A stretch of DNA of 64,000 bases, from the NCBI GenBank assembly GCA_037724045.1, contig JBBJOW010000002.1, forward strand, positions 1-64,000, given 5' to 3'. Positions within the stretch are counted from its first letter, which is position 1. Every line of letters begins with the position of its first letter. Made by a program: the position numbers and the translations under genes. The DNA is from DATLGB01 sp037724045 (GTDB taxonomy: Bacteria; Actinomycetota; Thermoleophilia; Solirubrobacterales; Solirubrobacteraceae). Shown one piece after another: positions 7,134 through 17,308 of this stretch. The notes beneath the pieces were generated by a model that was given only the letters and a program-made list of their open reading frames with translations, searched no databases and was not told the origin of the DNA.

Positions 7134-8992
7134 TCGATCACGGCCAGGATGGCACCAGCCTCGACCTGTGCGCCCGCCGCCACGCGCAGCTCGGTCACGG
7201 TGCCCGCGGCGGGGGCGACGATCTCGTGCTCCATCTTCATCGCCTCGAGGACGAGCAGCGGCTGGCGGGCGGCGACGGTGTCGCCCTCGGCGACGGCGAC
7301 GCGCAGGACGGTGCCGGGCATGGGCGCGACGAGCGAGCCGGTGGCGGCCTGGGCGGTCGGGTCGGTGAAGCGCGGCAGCTCGATCAAATCGACCTGACCG
7401 TCGGCGGTGTTGACCGCGTCGCCGTCGACGGCGTGCAGGCGGCGGACGCCGTCGAGTTCGAGGTCGACCTCAGCAGCCGTGCACGCGTGCAGGCGGGCGT
7501 CGCGGCGCTCGCCGTCGACGTGGAGCTCCGCAAGGCGGCCCTGGCGGTCGAACCGGTAGCCGATCTCGGCGCCGTCGTAGCTGACGGTCTGCAGCTGGCT
7601 CGGGTTGTTGCGCCATCCGCTCGGGAGCGTGCCGAGGGCGCGCGCTCCGGCGCGGCGCGCGGCTTGGCCGGCGAGCGCGTGGGCGGCGGCGGCGGTGCCG
7701 CGGTCGGCGACCAGGGGCGCCGAGCAGTCGTGGCGCTCGAGGAAGCCGGTGTCCGCGTCGCCCGCGAGGAACTCGGGGTGGCGCAGGACGTTGACGAGGA
7801 AGTCGCGGTTGGTGACCGTGCCGTGCATGCGCGCGCGGGCGAGGGCGTCCGCGAGCCGGGCCGCGGCCTCCTCTCGCGTGGCGCCGTGGGCAAGCACCTT
7901 CGCGATCATCGGGTCGTAGTGCGGGCTGATCGCGCTGCCGCTCTCGACGCCGGTGTCGACGCGCACCCCGCCGCCGATCTCGAACCGGCGCAGCGTCCCC
8001 GTGACCGGCAGGAAGTCGGTGGCGGGGTCCTCCGCGTACAGGCGCGCCTCGATCGCATGGCCCTGCAGCTCCGGCGCGTCGGGCACCGGCTCGCCGCCGG
8101 CAACCCGCAGCTGGATCTCCACGAGATCGAGGCCGGTGACGAGCTCCGTGACCGGGTGCTCGACCTGGAGGCGGGTGTTGACCTCGAGGAAGAAGTAGGT
8201 CTTGTCCTCGGCGAGCAGGAACTCGACGGTGCCGGCGCCGACGTAGCCGATCGCTTCTCCGGCAGCGACGGCCGCGGCGCACATGCGCGCGCGCAGGTCG
8301 GCGTTCACGGCGGGCGACGGCGCCTCTTCCACGACCTTCTGGTGGCGGCGCTGGATCGAGCAGTCGCGCTCGTGGTAAGCGACCACGCGGCCGTGGGTGT
8401 CCCCCACGATCTGGATCTCGACGTGGCGGGCGCGCGGCAGGAAGCGCTCGAGGAACACGCGATCGTCGCCGAAGGCGGCGGCGGCCTCGCGCCTGGCGGC
8501 GGCGACGGCGGCATCGAGGTCCTCGGGGCGCTCGACGAGGCGCATGCCCTTGCCGCCCCCGCCGGCGCTCGCCTTCACGAGCAACGGAAACACATCGGCG
8601 CCCTCCGGCAGCACCGGCACGCCCGCCCGCGCCATCCGCGCCCGGGCCTCGGTCTTCGAGCCCATCGCGGCGATCGCGTCCGGCGACGGGCCGATCCAGG
8701 TGAGGCCGGCCTCCCCGACTGCGCGCGCGAAGTCGGCGTTCTCGGCGAGGAAGCCGTAGCCAGGATGCACCGCGTCCGCCCCGACACGAGCTGCGGCCGC
8801 GATGATCGCCGGGCCGTCGAGGTAGGCGCGCGGATCCTCGCCCAGGGCGAACGCGACGTCCGCCTCGCGCACGAAGGGTGCGCGGGCGTCGGGCTCGGTG
8901 AACACCGCGGCGGTCCCGATGCCCATTCGCGCGCACGTGCGGAAGATGCGGCGGGCGATCTCCCCGCGGTTGGCGACGAGGACGCGGCGCAT
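7130..8992 (-). CDS. Acyl-CoA carboxylase alpha subunit (biotin carboxylase plus biotin carrier)
   Basis: 620 residues. Order: biotin carboxylase N-domain from MRRVLVANRGEIARRI; ATP-grasp with SAGGGGKGMRLV; catalytic stretch HERDCSIQRRHQKVVEE and EVNTRLQVEHPVTE; BT-like linker; C-terminal biotinyl domain ending with VLEAMKMEHEI, whose Lys carries biotin. This is the alpha chain of a propionyl-, acetyl- or methylcrotonyl-CoA carboxylase of the mycobacterial AccA1/AccA3 type. The beta subunit lies directly upstream with its stop adjacent to this start (8992/8993). Likely role: branched-chain amino acid or isoprenoid-acid catabolism, by analogy to AccA1-AccD1. Confidence 0.95.
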   Translation of the reverse strand: MRRVLVANRGEIARRIFRTCARMGIGTAAVFTEPDARAPFVREADVAFALGEDPRAYLDGPAIIAAAARVGADAVHPGYGFLAENADFARAVGEAGLTWIGPSPDAIAAMGSKTEARARMARAGVPVLPEGADVFPLLVKASAGGGGKGMRLVERPEDLDAAVAAARREAAAAFGDDRVFLERFLPRARHVEIQIVGDTHGRVVAYHERDCSIQRRHQKVVEEAPSPAVNADLRARMCAAAVAAGEAIGYVGAGTVEFLLAEDKTYFFLEVNTRLQVEHPVTELVTGLDLVEIQLRVAGGEPVPDAPELQGHAIEARLYAEDPATDFLPVTGTLRRFEIGGGVRVDTGVESGSAISPHYDPMIAKVLAHGATREEAAARLADALARARMHGTVTNRDFLVNVLRHPEFLAGDADTGFLERHDCSAPLVADRGTAAAAHALAGQAARRAGARALGTLPSGWRNNPSQLQTVSYDGAEIGYRFDRQGRLAELHVDGERRDARLHACTAAEVDLELDGVRRLHAVDGDAVNTADGQVDLIELPRFTDPTAQAATGSLVAPMPGTVLRVAVAEGDTVAARQPLLVLEAMKMEHEIVAPAAGTVTELRVAAGAQVEAGAILAVIE

Positions 8993-10591
<1,599 letters not shown>

Positions 10592-10624
10592 CGCGGCGGA
10601 CCCTACCGCCGTAGTGTCTCCCGA

Positions 10625-10920
10625 GTGGAGCGGGCCCTTGCGCAGGCGTACGCGACCGGCCTCGTCGTCCGGGGCCTCGTCGCGTTGCCCGAGCCGGTCC
10701 TGCGCGCCGTCGCCGGGCCGGTGCCCGAGTCGGCTATCGCCGCGCCCGAGCACCCCTTCCCCGCCGCGGCCGACGACGCACTTGCCGCCTATGGGCACGT
10801 CGCGGCGAGCGGATCCCCGACTTCCAGTGGCTGCTGTACCCCGCGACCGACGCGGCCTTCCGGCATCCGTCCGCAAGACCTTCAGCACCGGCTTCTTTCT
10901 CACCGAGGCGACCATGGACA
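10625..10920 (+). pseudogene. Alpha/beta-hydrolase (lipase/esterase, HSL type) relic, 5' portion
   Basis: GTG 10625 opens an alanine-rich N-terminus of about 60 residues (VERALAQAYATGLVVRGLVALP) and then, in a second frame, FQWLLYPATDAAFRHPS and, in a third, TFSTGFFLTEATMD. These are the consecutive regions downstream of the nucleophile in fold-3 alpha/beta hydrolases; the HGGG oxyanion motif and the GDSAG nucleophile are missing. The remaining C-terminal end is found 2 kb away at 12925-13175. The gene starts 33 bp from the divergent carboxylase gene. Confidence 0.6.
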
Positions 10921-11300
10921 AGTCAAGGGAACTCCGCCCCCTAGGCAACACGCTCGCCGAGGTCCTGAACGAGCAGGTCGACACCCGCCGCACACACCTC
11001 CACACGGACGAGCACGGCGGATATCGCGAGATCGCTTGGCAGTTCGCCCGCCACTCGACCGTCGACCACGGCGCCGGGGAGTACGTACGCGGCGATGTCT
11101 CCACGAACAAGGCTGAGAACTTCTTCTCCCAGCTCAAGCGGAGCATCGACGGGACGCACCACCGCGTTGGCCGCGACCACCTGGACCGCTACCTTGCTGA
11201 GTTCGCGTTCCGGTGCTCCACCCGCCGCTGCACGGACACGGAGCGGATGCAGCTATTCGCTAGCCGCTTCCACCTGCGGCGGCTTCAGTACCGTCGGCCC
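10915..11300 (+). pseudogene. IS1595-family (ISXO2-like) transposase, C-terminal fragment
   Basis: Frame from about 10915 reads LGNTLAEVLNEQVD, THLHTDEHGGYREIAWQFARH, YVRGDVSTNKAENFFSQLKR and HHRVGRDHLDRYLAEFAFR. HTDEHGGY and NKAENFFSQLKR are signatures of the DDE-type ISXO2/IS1595 transposase domain, including the Asp and Glu of its active site. The N-terminal helix-turn-helix/zinc part and first catalytic Asp are missing and no flanking terminal repeats were seen. The fragment starts inside the hydrolase relic and ends beside an unrelated four-gene operon, so it marks one edge of an insertion. Confidence 0.8.
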
Positions 11301-11301
11301 T

Positions 11302-11475
11302 CTACTTCTTCGCAGCGTCCTCGTCTGGCGTGACCTGAAGCAGCGCACGCATGGCGTGCACACCCTCAAGTGGTGCAAGCGACACGCGCTCCGCCTGACC
11401 ACCCTGCGGCGTGGTGACGATGGCGATTCGGACATCCGGATTGCCTGCGGGATTGGTGTTCTTGGTAGGGCTCAT
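11302..11475 (-). CDS. Small protein of unknown function, last gene of the island operon
   Basis: 57-residue protein starting at ATG 11475, preceded by a strong GAAGGAGGAGC ribosome-binding site. Sequence is hydrophilic (IAIVTTPQGGQAERVSLAPLEG), with a Lys-rich end; no signal peptide or membrane segment. Its ATG overlaps the stop of the upstream gene (11472), so it is part of a translationally coupled set. I do not recognise a family. Confidence 0.6.
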   Translation of the reverse strand: MSPTKNTNPAGNPDVRIAIVTTPQGGQAERVSLAPLEGVHAMRALLQVTPDEDAAKK

Positions 11476-11894
11476 GCTCCTCCTTCGGCTTCCACTTGTG
11501 TGGCAGTAAACGGCACGGCGAGTTGGTGGCTTCCGTCGATGAGCAGCTCGAAGCTGTAGCGGCCAGCGTGAGGAAGGATGAGTGGCTCGGGCATGATCAG
11601 CGGCATGGGCACGGAGACTTCCTCACCCGGATCAACGTTGCCTGGATCGTTCACCCCGAACTGCACTTCGATCTTTGCGAGCTCCCCACCGTCTGCGTCC
11701 TGAAGGCGAATGTCGAGGTGGTGGGCGCGGTCGGTCTCGGTCGGGTGGACGAGGATGCGCACGGCGAGGGTGAGCGGCGCGATCGGAGCGGGAAATCCAG
11801 GGCGGTTGACCCGCGTGACCCCACCGCCCAGGACGTGGAGCAGCCCCTCCCGCACCGTCGCGGCATCGCAGAGGAGGGCGCAGTCGATCCGCAC
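11472..11894 (-). CDS. DUF6941-like hypothetical protein, island operon
   Basis: 140 residues from a GTG start. Begins MRIDCALLCDAATVREGLLHVLGGGVTRV, then a predicted beta-rich body with RAHHLDIRLQDADGGELAKIE and a C-terminal FELLIDGSHQLAVPF. The pattern of alternating strands and the DAA..REGLLHVLGGG start resemble small actinobacterial proteins annotated as DUF6941; I am not sure of the family number. No catalytic motif. Base composition is clearly less GC-rich than the flanking carboxylase genes. It lies 7 bp after the preceding gene and overlaps the next by four bases. Confidence 0.7.
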   Translation of the reverse strand: MRIDCALLCDAATVREGLLHVLGGGVTRVNRPGFPAPIAPLTLAVRILVHPTETDRAHHLDIRLQDADGGELAKIEVQFGVNDPGNVDPGEEVSVPMPLIMPEPLILPHAGRYSFELLIDGSHQLAVPFTATQVEAEGGA

Positions 11895-11901
11895 GGGTCG
11901 T

Positions 11902-12261
11902 CTACGCCGGGGTCTTCACGGAATTGTCCCGACCATTCCAGATCAGGTCAGCGCTCGACACTTGCACCACATGATGTACCCGTGGTTGCGCCGGGCCGCC
12001 CGTGGCGAGTGTCGCTCCGGCCAGCCATCCGCCCGGCATGGCGTGGAAGCGGCCGGGGGGACCGAACGTCGACCAGTCCACGAGAACGCGAACGAGTTCA
12101 TCTCGCACCGCGTCCACGATGCCCCAGGCCTCCTCGGAGCCGTCGTCGTGGACAAGCACGCGATCCCCAATGGTGAGACTGCGCGGTGCCTCCGCATATC
12201 GCTGGAGGCCGCTCACGCGATCATCTTCGATTGCGTTGAAATCAACCAGTAGACGGAACAT
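11902..12261 (-). CDS. Hypothetical protein, island operon
   Basis: 119 residues from ATG 12261, with a GGAAGGGAGG ribosome-binding site just upstream; an earlier in-frame ATG lies inside the preceding gene and lacks such a site. Sequence MFRLLVDFNAIEDDRV, then LTIGDRVLVHDDGSEEAWGIVDAVRDELVRVLVDW (a small beta-barrel-like stretch, SH3/KOW style) and a Trp/Gly-rich tail. No family recognised. It overlaps the upstream gene by 20 bases and is followed 7 bp later by the DUF6941-like gene. Confidence 0.65.
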   Translation of the reverse strand: MFRLLVDFNAIEDDRVSGLQRYAEAPRSLTIGDRVLVHDDGSEEAWGIVDAVRDELVRVLVDWSTFGPPGRFHAMPGGWLAGATLATGGPAQPRVHHVVQVSSADLIWNGRDNSVKTPA

Positions 12262-12583
12262 TGGGCATCCTCCCTTCCGGATTCGGCACCGGGCCGCTGA
12301 AAGCCTGCATGAGCCGCTCATAGTCGGCGTCTGTTGGAGGGTCGGGCAGATCGACGGCATAGTGCCCAGGCGGCGGAGTCGCGACCAAGTCGAACCCCGC
12401 GTCGCGGATCACGCCCGCCGTTGACGCAAACCCGCCGTGGGGAATGTTGCGGCCCGGTTGGCTGCGGGCATGCCTGACAATCGAGCCGACGTCGGCATCC
12501 GGCAGAGACCAGAACGACAGGGAATACTGGCCGTGCTTCGCGTAGTGGTTCTCGGCAGACGCCTTCAGGGCGCGCAGGGTCAT
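12242..12583 (-). CDS. Hypothetical protein, first gene of the island operon
   Basis: 113 residues from ATG 12583, preceded by GAGGGGGC. Sequence starts MTLRALKASAENHYAKHGQYSLSF, contains DVGSIVRHARSQPGRNIPHGG and a C-terminal HYAVDLPDPPTDADYERLMQAFSGPV. Proteins with this kind of layout (short helix, ADVGSI, HYAV..P) are seen as hypothetical genes in actinobacterial mobile regions, but I cannot name a function. It is the promoter-proximal gene of a four-gene set with overlaps of 20, then a 7-bp gap, then 4 bases, which indicates one transcript. Confidence 0.65.
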   Translation of the reverse strand: MTLRALKASAENHYAKHGQYSLSFWSLPDADVGSIVRHARSQPGRNIPHGGFASTAGVIRDAGFDLVATPPPGHYAVDLPDPPTDADYERLMQAFSGPVPNPEGRMPNVPSTG

Positions 12584-12924
12584 TGTGCTGCCCCCTCTGA
12601 TGACGAGGGCGCCGTCCGCGAGTTGGTTCGGCCCCGAATCGCACACACGAAAGCGAGACTATCGCCGTCAGCTAAGGAGGGGTGCAAGACCGGCAGCAGT
12701 CTGGGTCCGTGACTACAGACTCGCCCACCGACCCGCTTCTCGCCATAACGGGCGACGGGGACGCCGTCGCCCGCGAACGAGCAGTGCCGCCTCCCGTCGG
12801 CCTAAAACGCCCGGTCGGGTCGACCTGACGCCGTACGGGCCGGGTGCAGCGGGCACTTACCGCGCCCGACCTCGGTTACGCACCGCAGGTCAGTTCACAA
12901 CCTGGGTTTGTCAAGTCCAGACTC
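12584..12924. other. Gene-free 341 bp at the upstream end of the island
   Basis: No convincing reading frame on either strand. It contains G/C-rich palindromic bits such as GGGCGACGGGGACGCCGTCGCCC around 12758-12780. It must hold the promoter of the minus-strand island operon; a TTGACA hexamer on the minus strand (12914-12909) is present but has no good partner at 17 bp. The right end is the junction with the split hydrolase. Confidence 0.5.
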
Positions 12925-13175
12925 GCCATTTAGACCCACGGGGCCCGCTCTACGCCGATGCGGCCGGCCTTCCGCCCGCGTACGTGGCGACCGCGCTCGC
13001 CGATCCGCTGCGCGACGAAGGAGAGGCGTACGCGGCCAAACTGCGCGATGCGGGTGTCCCGGCCGTCACGCAGCGCTTCGGCCACCTGCACGGCTTCTTC
13101 GGCGCCACCGCGATGCGGCGGGCGCGCGAGATGGTCGCGGTGACCGCGGGTGCGCTGCGCGCGGGGCTGGCATAG
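12925..13175 (+). pseudogene. Alpha/beta-hydrolase relic, 3' portion
   Basis: Frame ending at 13175 reads DAAGLPPAYVATALADPLRDEG, EAYAAKLRDAGVPAVTQRFGHLHGFF, which is the C-terminal region of fold-3 (HSL-type) hydrolases with the catalytic Asp (DPLRDE) and His (HLHGFF). It continues the relic that starts at 10625; together they frame an insertion of about 2.0 kb. No start or RBS of its own. The stop is 10 bp before the next gene, so the hydrolase was the first gene of an operon with the large acyl-CoA ligase fusion. Confidence 0.65.
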
Positions 13176-13185
13176 TGGTCTGCAA

Positions 13186-16143
13186 GTGAACCTGAGGGGG
13201 ATCGTCACCGAGCCGTTCGCGCGGGCTGGCGCGGTGGCGCAGAACGCGCTGGAGATCGCGCGCTTCGGCGGCCTGGACACGGGCGAGGAGCCGTCGCCGT
13301 TCGAGATCGTCGAGCACCGGCGCATGTACCGGCTGCGCCGCTACTTCGGCGGATCAGATCCCGCCCACCCACCCCCCACCGGCCCGCCCGTCGTGCTCGT
13401 CCCGCCGATGATGCTCGACGCCGACGTCTACGACGTCTCCCCCGCCGCGACCGCGGTCGGCGTCCTGCACGAGCTGGGCATCGACGCCTGGGTGGTCGAC
13501 TTCGGCGAGCCCACCCAGCAGGAGGGCGGTCTCGAGCGCACGCTCACCGACCACGTCCTCGCCGTCTCGGAGATCGTCGACATCGTGCGCGAGAAGACCG
13601 GGCGCGACGTGCACCTCGGCGGCTACAGCCAGGGCGGGATGTTCTGCTACCAGGCGGCCGCCTACCGGCGCGGCAAGGGTCTCTCCTCGCTGATCACCTT
13701 CGGCAGCCCCGCCGACACGCGGGCGGCGATGCCCTTCGGCCTGCCCGAGGCGTTCGCCACCGGAGCGGCCGGCGTGCTCGCCGAAACGCTCGGGCGCTTC
13801 GCCGTCCCCGCGTGGGTGAGCCGCAACGGGTTCCGCATGCTCGACCCGGTGAAGTCGATCCGCTCGCGCGTCGAGTTCATCATGCAGCTGCACGACCGCG
13901 AAGCGCTGCTGCCGCGCGAACGCCAGCGTCAGTTCCTGGAGGCCAACGGCTGGGTCGCCTGGCCCGGGCCCGCCCTGGCGGACTTCCTGCGCCAGTTCAT
14001 CGCTCACAACCGGATGCTCGAGGGCGGCTTCGTGATCGAGGACCGGCTGGTGACGCTCGCCGACATCGACTGCCCGATCCTCACCTTCGTCGGCGAGGTC
14101 GACGAGATCGCGCCGCCGCCCGCCGTCCGCGCGATCAGCCGCGCAGCGCCGCGGGCCGACATCTACGAGACGGCCCTGCGCGCCGGGCACTTCGGGCTCG
14201 TCGTCGGCTCGACCGCCAAGCGTGCGACCTGGCCGGTCGTCGCGCAGTGGGCGCACTGGCGCGACGGGGACGCCGAACGACCCGAGGCAGCGGCGCGCGT
14301 GGCCGACTCCGACGTCCCGGCTCGGGCGGGCGGCAGCACCGGCGGTGGCGGGCTCGGCGTCGAGCTCGCCTACGAGGCGAGCGTCGGCATCGTCCGCGCC
14401 GCCACCCACTCGGCCAACTCCACGGTCCGGGGCGTGCGCGAGCTGACGCGCGAGGCGGCTTCGGCACTCCCGCGCCTCACGCGGCTCGGGCAGATCCAGG
14501 GCCACTCGCGGATCTCACTCGCCTCACTGCTCGACGAGCAGGCGCGCCGGCATGGCGACGGCGTGTTCTTCCTGTTCGAGGACCGTGCGCACACCCATCA
14601 GTCGGGCAAGGAGCGCATCGACAACGTGGTCGCCGGCCTGCTGCACCTCGGCGTGCGCCAGGGCGAGCACGTCGGCGTGCTCATGGCGACGCGGCCGAGT
14701 GCCCTGGTCGTCGTCGCCGCGATCAACCGGCTCGGCGCAGTCGGCGTGCTGCTGCGCCCCGACGGCGATGTCGCGCGCGAGGGCAGCCTCGGCCGGGTCA
14801 CGCGCGTCGTCTCCGACCCCGAGCACGCGCAGGACGCGCAGCTCGCCGGCGTGGACGTCCTCGTCCTCGGCGGCGGCGGCGATGCTCGGGACCTGGGTTC
14901 CGGCGTCATCGACATGGAGCGCATCGACCCCGACGCCGTCGAGCCTCCCGACTGGTACCGGCCCAACCCGGGCCGCGCGCGCGACCTCGCGTTCATCCTC
15001 TTCACCGGCGGCGGCGAGTCGACGCGGGTCAACTCCATCACCAACGGCCGCTGGGCGCTGTCGGCGTTCGGTACGGCGTCGGCCGGCTCGCTCTCCCCCG
15101 CCGACACCGTCTACGCGGTCACCCCGATCCACCATTCGAGCGCGCTGCTGATGACGCTGGGGGGCGCGATCGCCGGAGGCTCGCGGATCGCCCTCGCGCA
15201 CGGATACGACCCTGCGACCTTCTGGGAGGAGGTCCGCCGCTACGGCGTCACCGTCGCCTCGTACACGTGGACGATGCTGCGCGAGCTCGTCGACGAGGCG
15301 CCGACCCGCGCCGAGCGCCACCATCCCGTACGGCTGCTGCTGGGGTCGGGCATGCCCGTCGGGCTGTGGGAGCGCGTCCAGTCGCGCTTCGCCCCCGCCC
15401 GCGTGGTCGAGTTCTACGCGTCCACGGAGGGCGAGGCGATTCTCGTCAACCTGACCGGGGCCAAGCCCGGCGCCGTCGGCCGCCCGCTCCCGGGCGGCGC
15501 GGAGGTACGCATCGCCGCCTGGGACGAGAACGAGAACCGGCTGCTGCTGGGAGCCGACGGCTTCGCGAGGGAGGTGCCGCGGGGCGAGATCGGCATGCTG
15601 CTCTCGCGCACGCGTCCCGAGAACCGCGGCGCCCGCGACGACGTCCTGCGGTCCGTGTTCCGGCGCGACGACGCCTGGGTCGCGACGGGCGACCTCTTCC
15701 GCCAGGACTCCGACGGCGACTACTGGCTCGTTGATCGCGTCGAGGCACTCGTGAACACCGCCGCCGGACTCGTCGCGACCTCCCCCGCCCGCGACGCGCT
15801 CGCCCGCATCTCGACCGTCGACCTCGCCGCGGTGTACGGACTCCCGGTCCACGGCCGCAGCGATCAGGTCCTCGTCGCCGCCGTCATGCCGCAGCCGGGC
15901 TGTACCGTCACCCCCGCGTCGGTCTCGCGCGCGCTCGCCGACGTCGCCGCCGACGCGCGGCCCTCGATCGTGCACCTCGTCGACGAGCTGCCCGTCACGA
16001 GCTGGTACCGGCCCGACGTGCGCGCGCTGCGCGACCAGGGCATCCCGCCCCCGGGGGGCGACCGCGTGGTGCTCAGCCGCGGGAAGAAGTCCGACGCCTA
16101 CCGGCCGCTCACCCAGGCCGCCTACCGGCGCCTGGCCGCCTAG
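13186..16143 (+). CDS. PhaC-like alpha/beta hydrolase fused to an AMP-binding acyl-CoA synthetase
   Basis: 985 residues from GTG 13186. Residues 1-370: alpha/beta hydrolase like PHA synthase/PhaC, with GGYSQGG (Ser in place of the synthase Cys), an acid in DEIAPP and His in RAGHFG, a plausible Ser-Asp-His triad. Residues 440-985: AMP-forming ligase with LFTGGGES (a P-loop region lacking the usual Lys), YASTEGE, TGDLFRQDSDGDYWLVDR and C-terminal GKKSDAYRP holding the catalytic Lys. Similar long two-domain acyl-CoA synthetases occur in mycobacteria and relatives. Likely role: hydrolysing and activating fatty or steroid-side-chain acids; substrate unknown. A 55-bp part (15776-15830) recurs at 18076. 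Confidence 0.88.
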   Translation: MNLRGIVTEPFARAGAVAQNALEIARFGGLDTGEEPSPFEIVEHRRMYRLRRYFGGSDPAHPPPTGPPVVLVPPMMLDADVYDVSPAATAVGVLHELGIDAWVVDFGEPTQQEGGLERTLTDHVLAVSEIVDIVREKTGRDVHLGGYSQGGMFCYQAAAYRRGKGLSSLITFGSPADTRAAMPFGLPEAFATGAAGVLAETLGRFAVPAWVSRNGFRMLDPVKSIRSRVEFIMQLHDREALLPRERQRQFLEANGWVAWPGPALADFLRQFIAHNRMLEGGFVIEDRLVTLADIDCPILTFVGEVDEIAPPPAVRAISRAAPRADIYETALRAGHFGLVVGSTAKRATWPVVAQWAHWRDGDAERPEAAARVADSDVPARAGGSTGGGGLGVELAYEASVGIVRAATHSANSTVRGVRELTREAASALPRLTRLGQIQGHSRISLASLLDEQARRHGDGVFFLFEDRAHTHQSGKERIDNVVAGLLHLGVRQGEHVGVLMATRPSALVVVAAINRLGAVGVLLRPDGDVAREGSLGRVTRVVSDPEHAQDAQLAGVDVLVLGGGGDARDLGSGVIDMERIDPDAVEPPDWYRPNPGRARDLAFILFTGGGESTRVNSITNGRWALSAFGTASAGSLSPADTVYAVTPIHHSSALLMTLGGAIAGGSRIALAHGYDPATFWEEVRRYGVTVASYTWTMLRELVDEAPTRAERHHPVRLLLGSGMPVGLWERVQSRFAPARVVEFYASTEGEAILVNLTGAKPGAVGRPLPGGAEVRIAAWDENENRLLLGADGFAREVPRGEIGMLLSRTRPENRGARDDVLRSVFRRDDAWVATGDLFRQDSDGDYWLVDRVEALVNTAAGLVATSPARDALARISTVDLAAVYGLPVHGRSDQVLVAAVMPQPGCTVTPASVSRALADVAADARPSIVHLVDELPVTSWYRPDVRALRDQGIPPPGGDRVVLSRGKKSDAYRPLTQAAYRRLAA

Positions 16144-17290
16144 CTTTCTCGTCGCGGGCCCAGTTCCAGCGAATCGACGGGGCGCCGGCCGAGTCGAAGC
16201 TCACCTCCGCGCGGAGGTCGCGCTCCGTGGGGCGCCCGCGCCGCTTCCAATCCTCCATCAGCTCACAGAGCACACGTTCCGGTTCAGCGCTTCCGTAAGC
16301 CTCGATCCGGGTGAAGGTCCGCCTGCCGGCCAGGAACGCGAGGCCCTCGCCGTCGGTGCTGATCACGCCGGGGTTGACCCAGCCGCCGACGAACTGGCGC
16401 CGCGGTGCCTGCAGAGCCAGGTACAGCGCCATGGATCCGCGCGGGGCGCGCGCCCCGAGCTGGTGGACCCTCGGCTCGGTGAGCGCCAGCGAGAGCAGCC
16501 GCCGCCGGCGCCTGGCCGACAGTCGCTCGACCGGCGGTCCGCTGAGGTAGACGAGCGACCGGAACTGCTGGCCGACACGCTCCTGCGCGCTCAGCTGCGT
16601 CAGCGCCGGCACCGGGGCGCCGGGGGCGTCGCGCAGCGCCATGAACCCGCCGCAGAGCACCGCCACCGAGCGCAACCCTCCCGCGTGCCGCTCAAAGGTG
16701 ACGATCGCCTGCGTGTCGCCGTCGGGGTCGACCTTCAGCGGCACCTGAAGCAGACCGCCTTCCGCGAGCTGCTCGAGCCACGCCGGCGCCACGACCGACG
16801 CGCTGGCGGTGACGATGATGCGATCGTAGGGAGCGCAGGGCGGCCAGCCCTGCCTGCCGTCGCCTTCGACCACCTCGACGCAGCTGACGGCGGCGAGCGC
16901 CTCGCGGGCGGCACAGGCGGTCTCGGGTTCGAGGTCGATCGACACGACCTGTCCTCGAGAGCCCACGAGCTTGGCGAGCAGCGCCGCGTTGTAGCCCGTG
17001 CCCGCACCCACCTCGAGCACGCGCTGCCCGCGCCGCACCTCGAGTCGCTCCAGCATCGGGGCCATGATCCCCGGCTGCGAGGAGGAGCTCGTGTAAGCAC
17101 CGCGCTCGTCCCGTCTGGTGACGAAGACGCGATCCTGATAGATCGCCTCGAGCCCGTCGCGCGCCGCCGCATCCGGGAGAAAGCGCTCGCGGGGCACCGC
17201 GAGGAAGGCCCTGCGCACGGAAGGATCCGTCAGGCAACCCGCATGCTCGAGCTGGGCGACCAGCCGACGGCGAAGGCTGGCACCGCTCAC
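16109..17290 (-). CDS. Protein-L-isoaspartate methyltransferase (PCMT) family protein with C-terminal extension
   Basis: 393 residues from GTG 17290. Residues 1-200 are PCMT-like: FLAVPRERFLPD, SSSSQPGIMAPMLERL (substrate loop) and LEVGAGTGYNAALLAKLVG (SAM motif I), then DRIIVTASA. Residues 220-390 form a second domain typical of long actinobacterial PCMT proteins, some of which modify lanthipeptide-type precursors; no precursor gene is visible nearby, so general repair or an unknown target is equally possible. It is convergent with the ligase fusion, overlapping it by 35 bp. Confidence 0.87.
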   Translation of the reverse strand: MSGASLRRRLVAQLEHAGCLTDPSVRRAFLAVPRERFLPDAAARDGLEAIYQDRVFVTRRDERGAYTSSSSQPGIMAPMLERLEVRRGQRVLEVGAGTGYNAALLAKLVGSRGQVVSIDLEPETACAAREALAAVSCVEVVEGDGRQGWPPCAPYDRIIVTASASVVAPAWLEQLAEGGLLQVPLKVDPDGDTQAIVTFERHAGGLRSVAVLCGGFMALRDAPGAPVPALTQLSAQERVGQQFRSLVYLSGPPVERLSARRRRRLLSLALTEPRVHQLGARAPRGSMALYLALQAPRRQFVGGWVNPGVISTDGEGLAFLAGRRTFTRIEAYGSAEPERVLCELMEDWKRRGRPTERDLRAEVSFDSAGAPSIRWNWARDEKARRPGAGRRPG

Positions 17291-17308
17291 TGCGGGTGAG
17301 CGCTCATC

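Noticed and set aside
10592..11146. N-terminal extension of the carboxylase beta subunit
   Set aside because: It is antisense to the hydrolase and transposase relics; GTG 10591 gives the usual family length.
12909..12914. TTGACA as promoter of the island operon
   Set aside because: No acceptable -10 hexamer at 16-18 bp, and it lies at the island border; not reported as a promoter.
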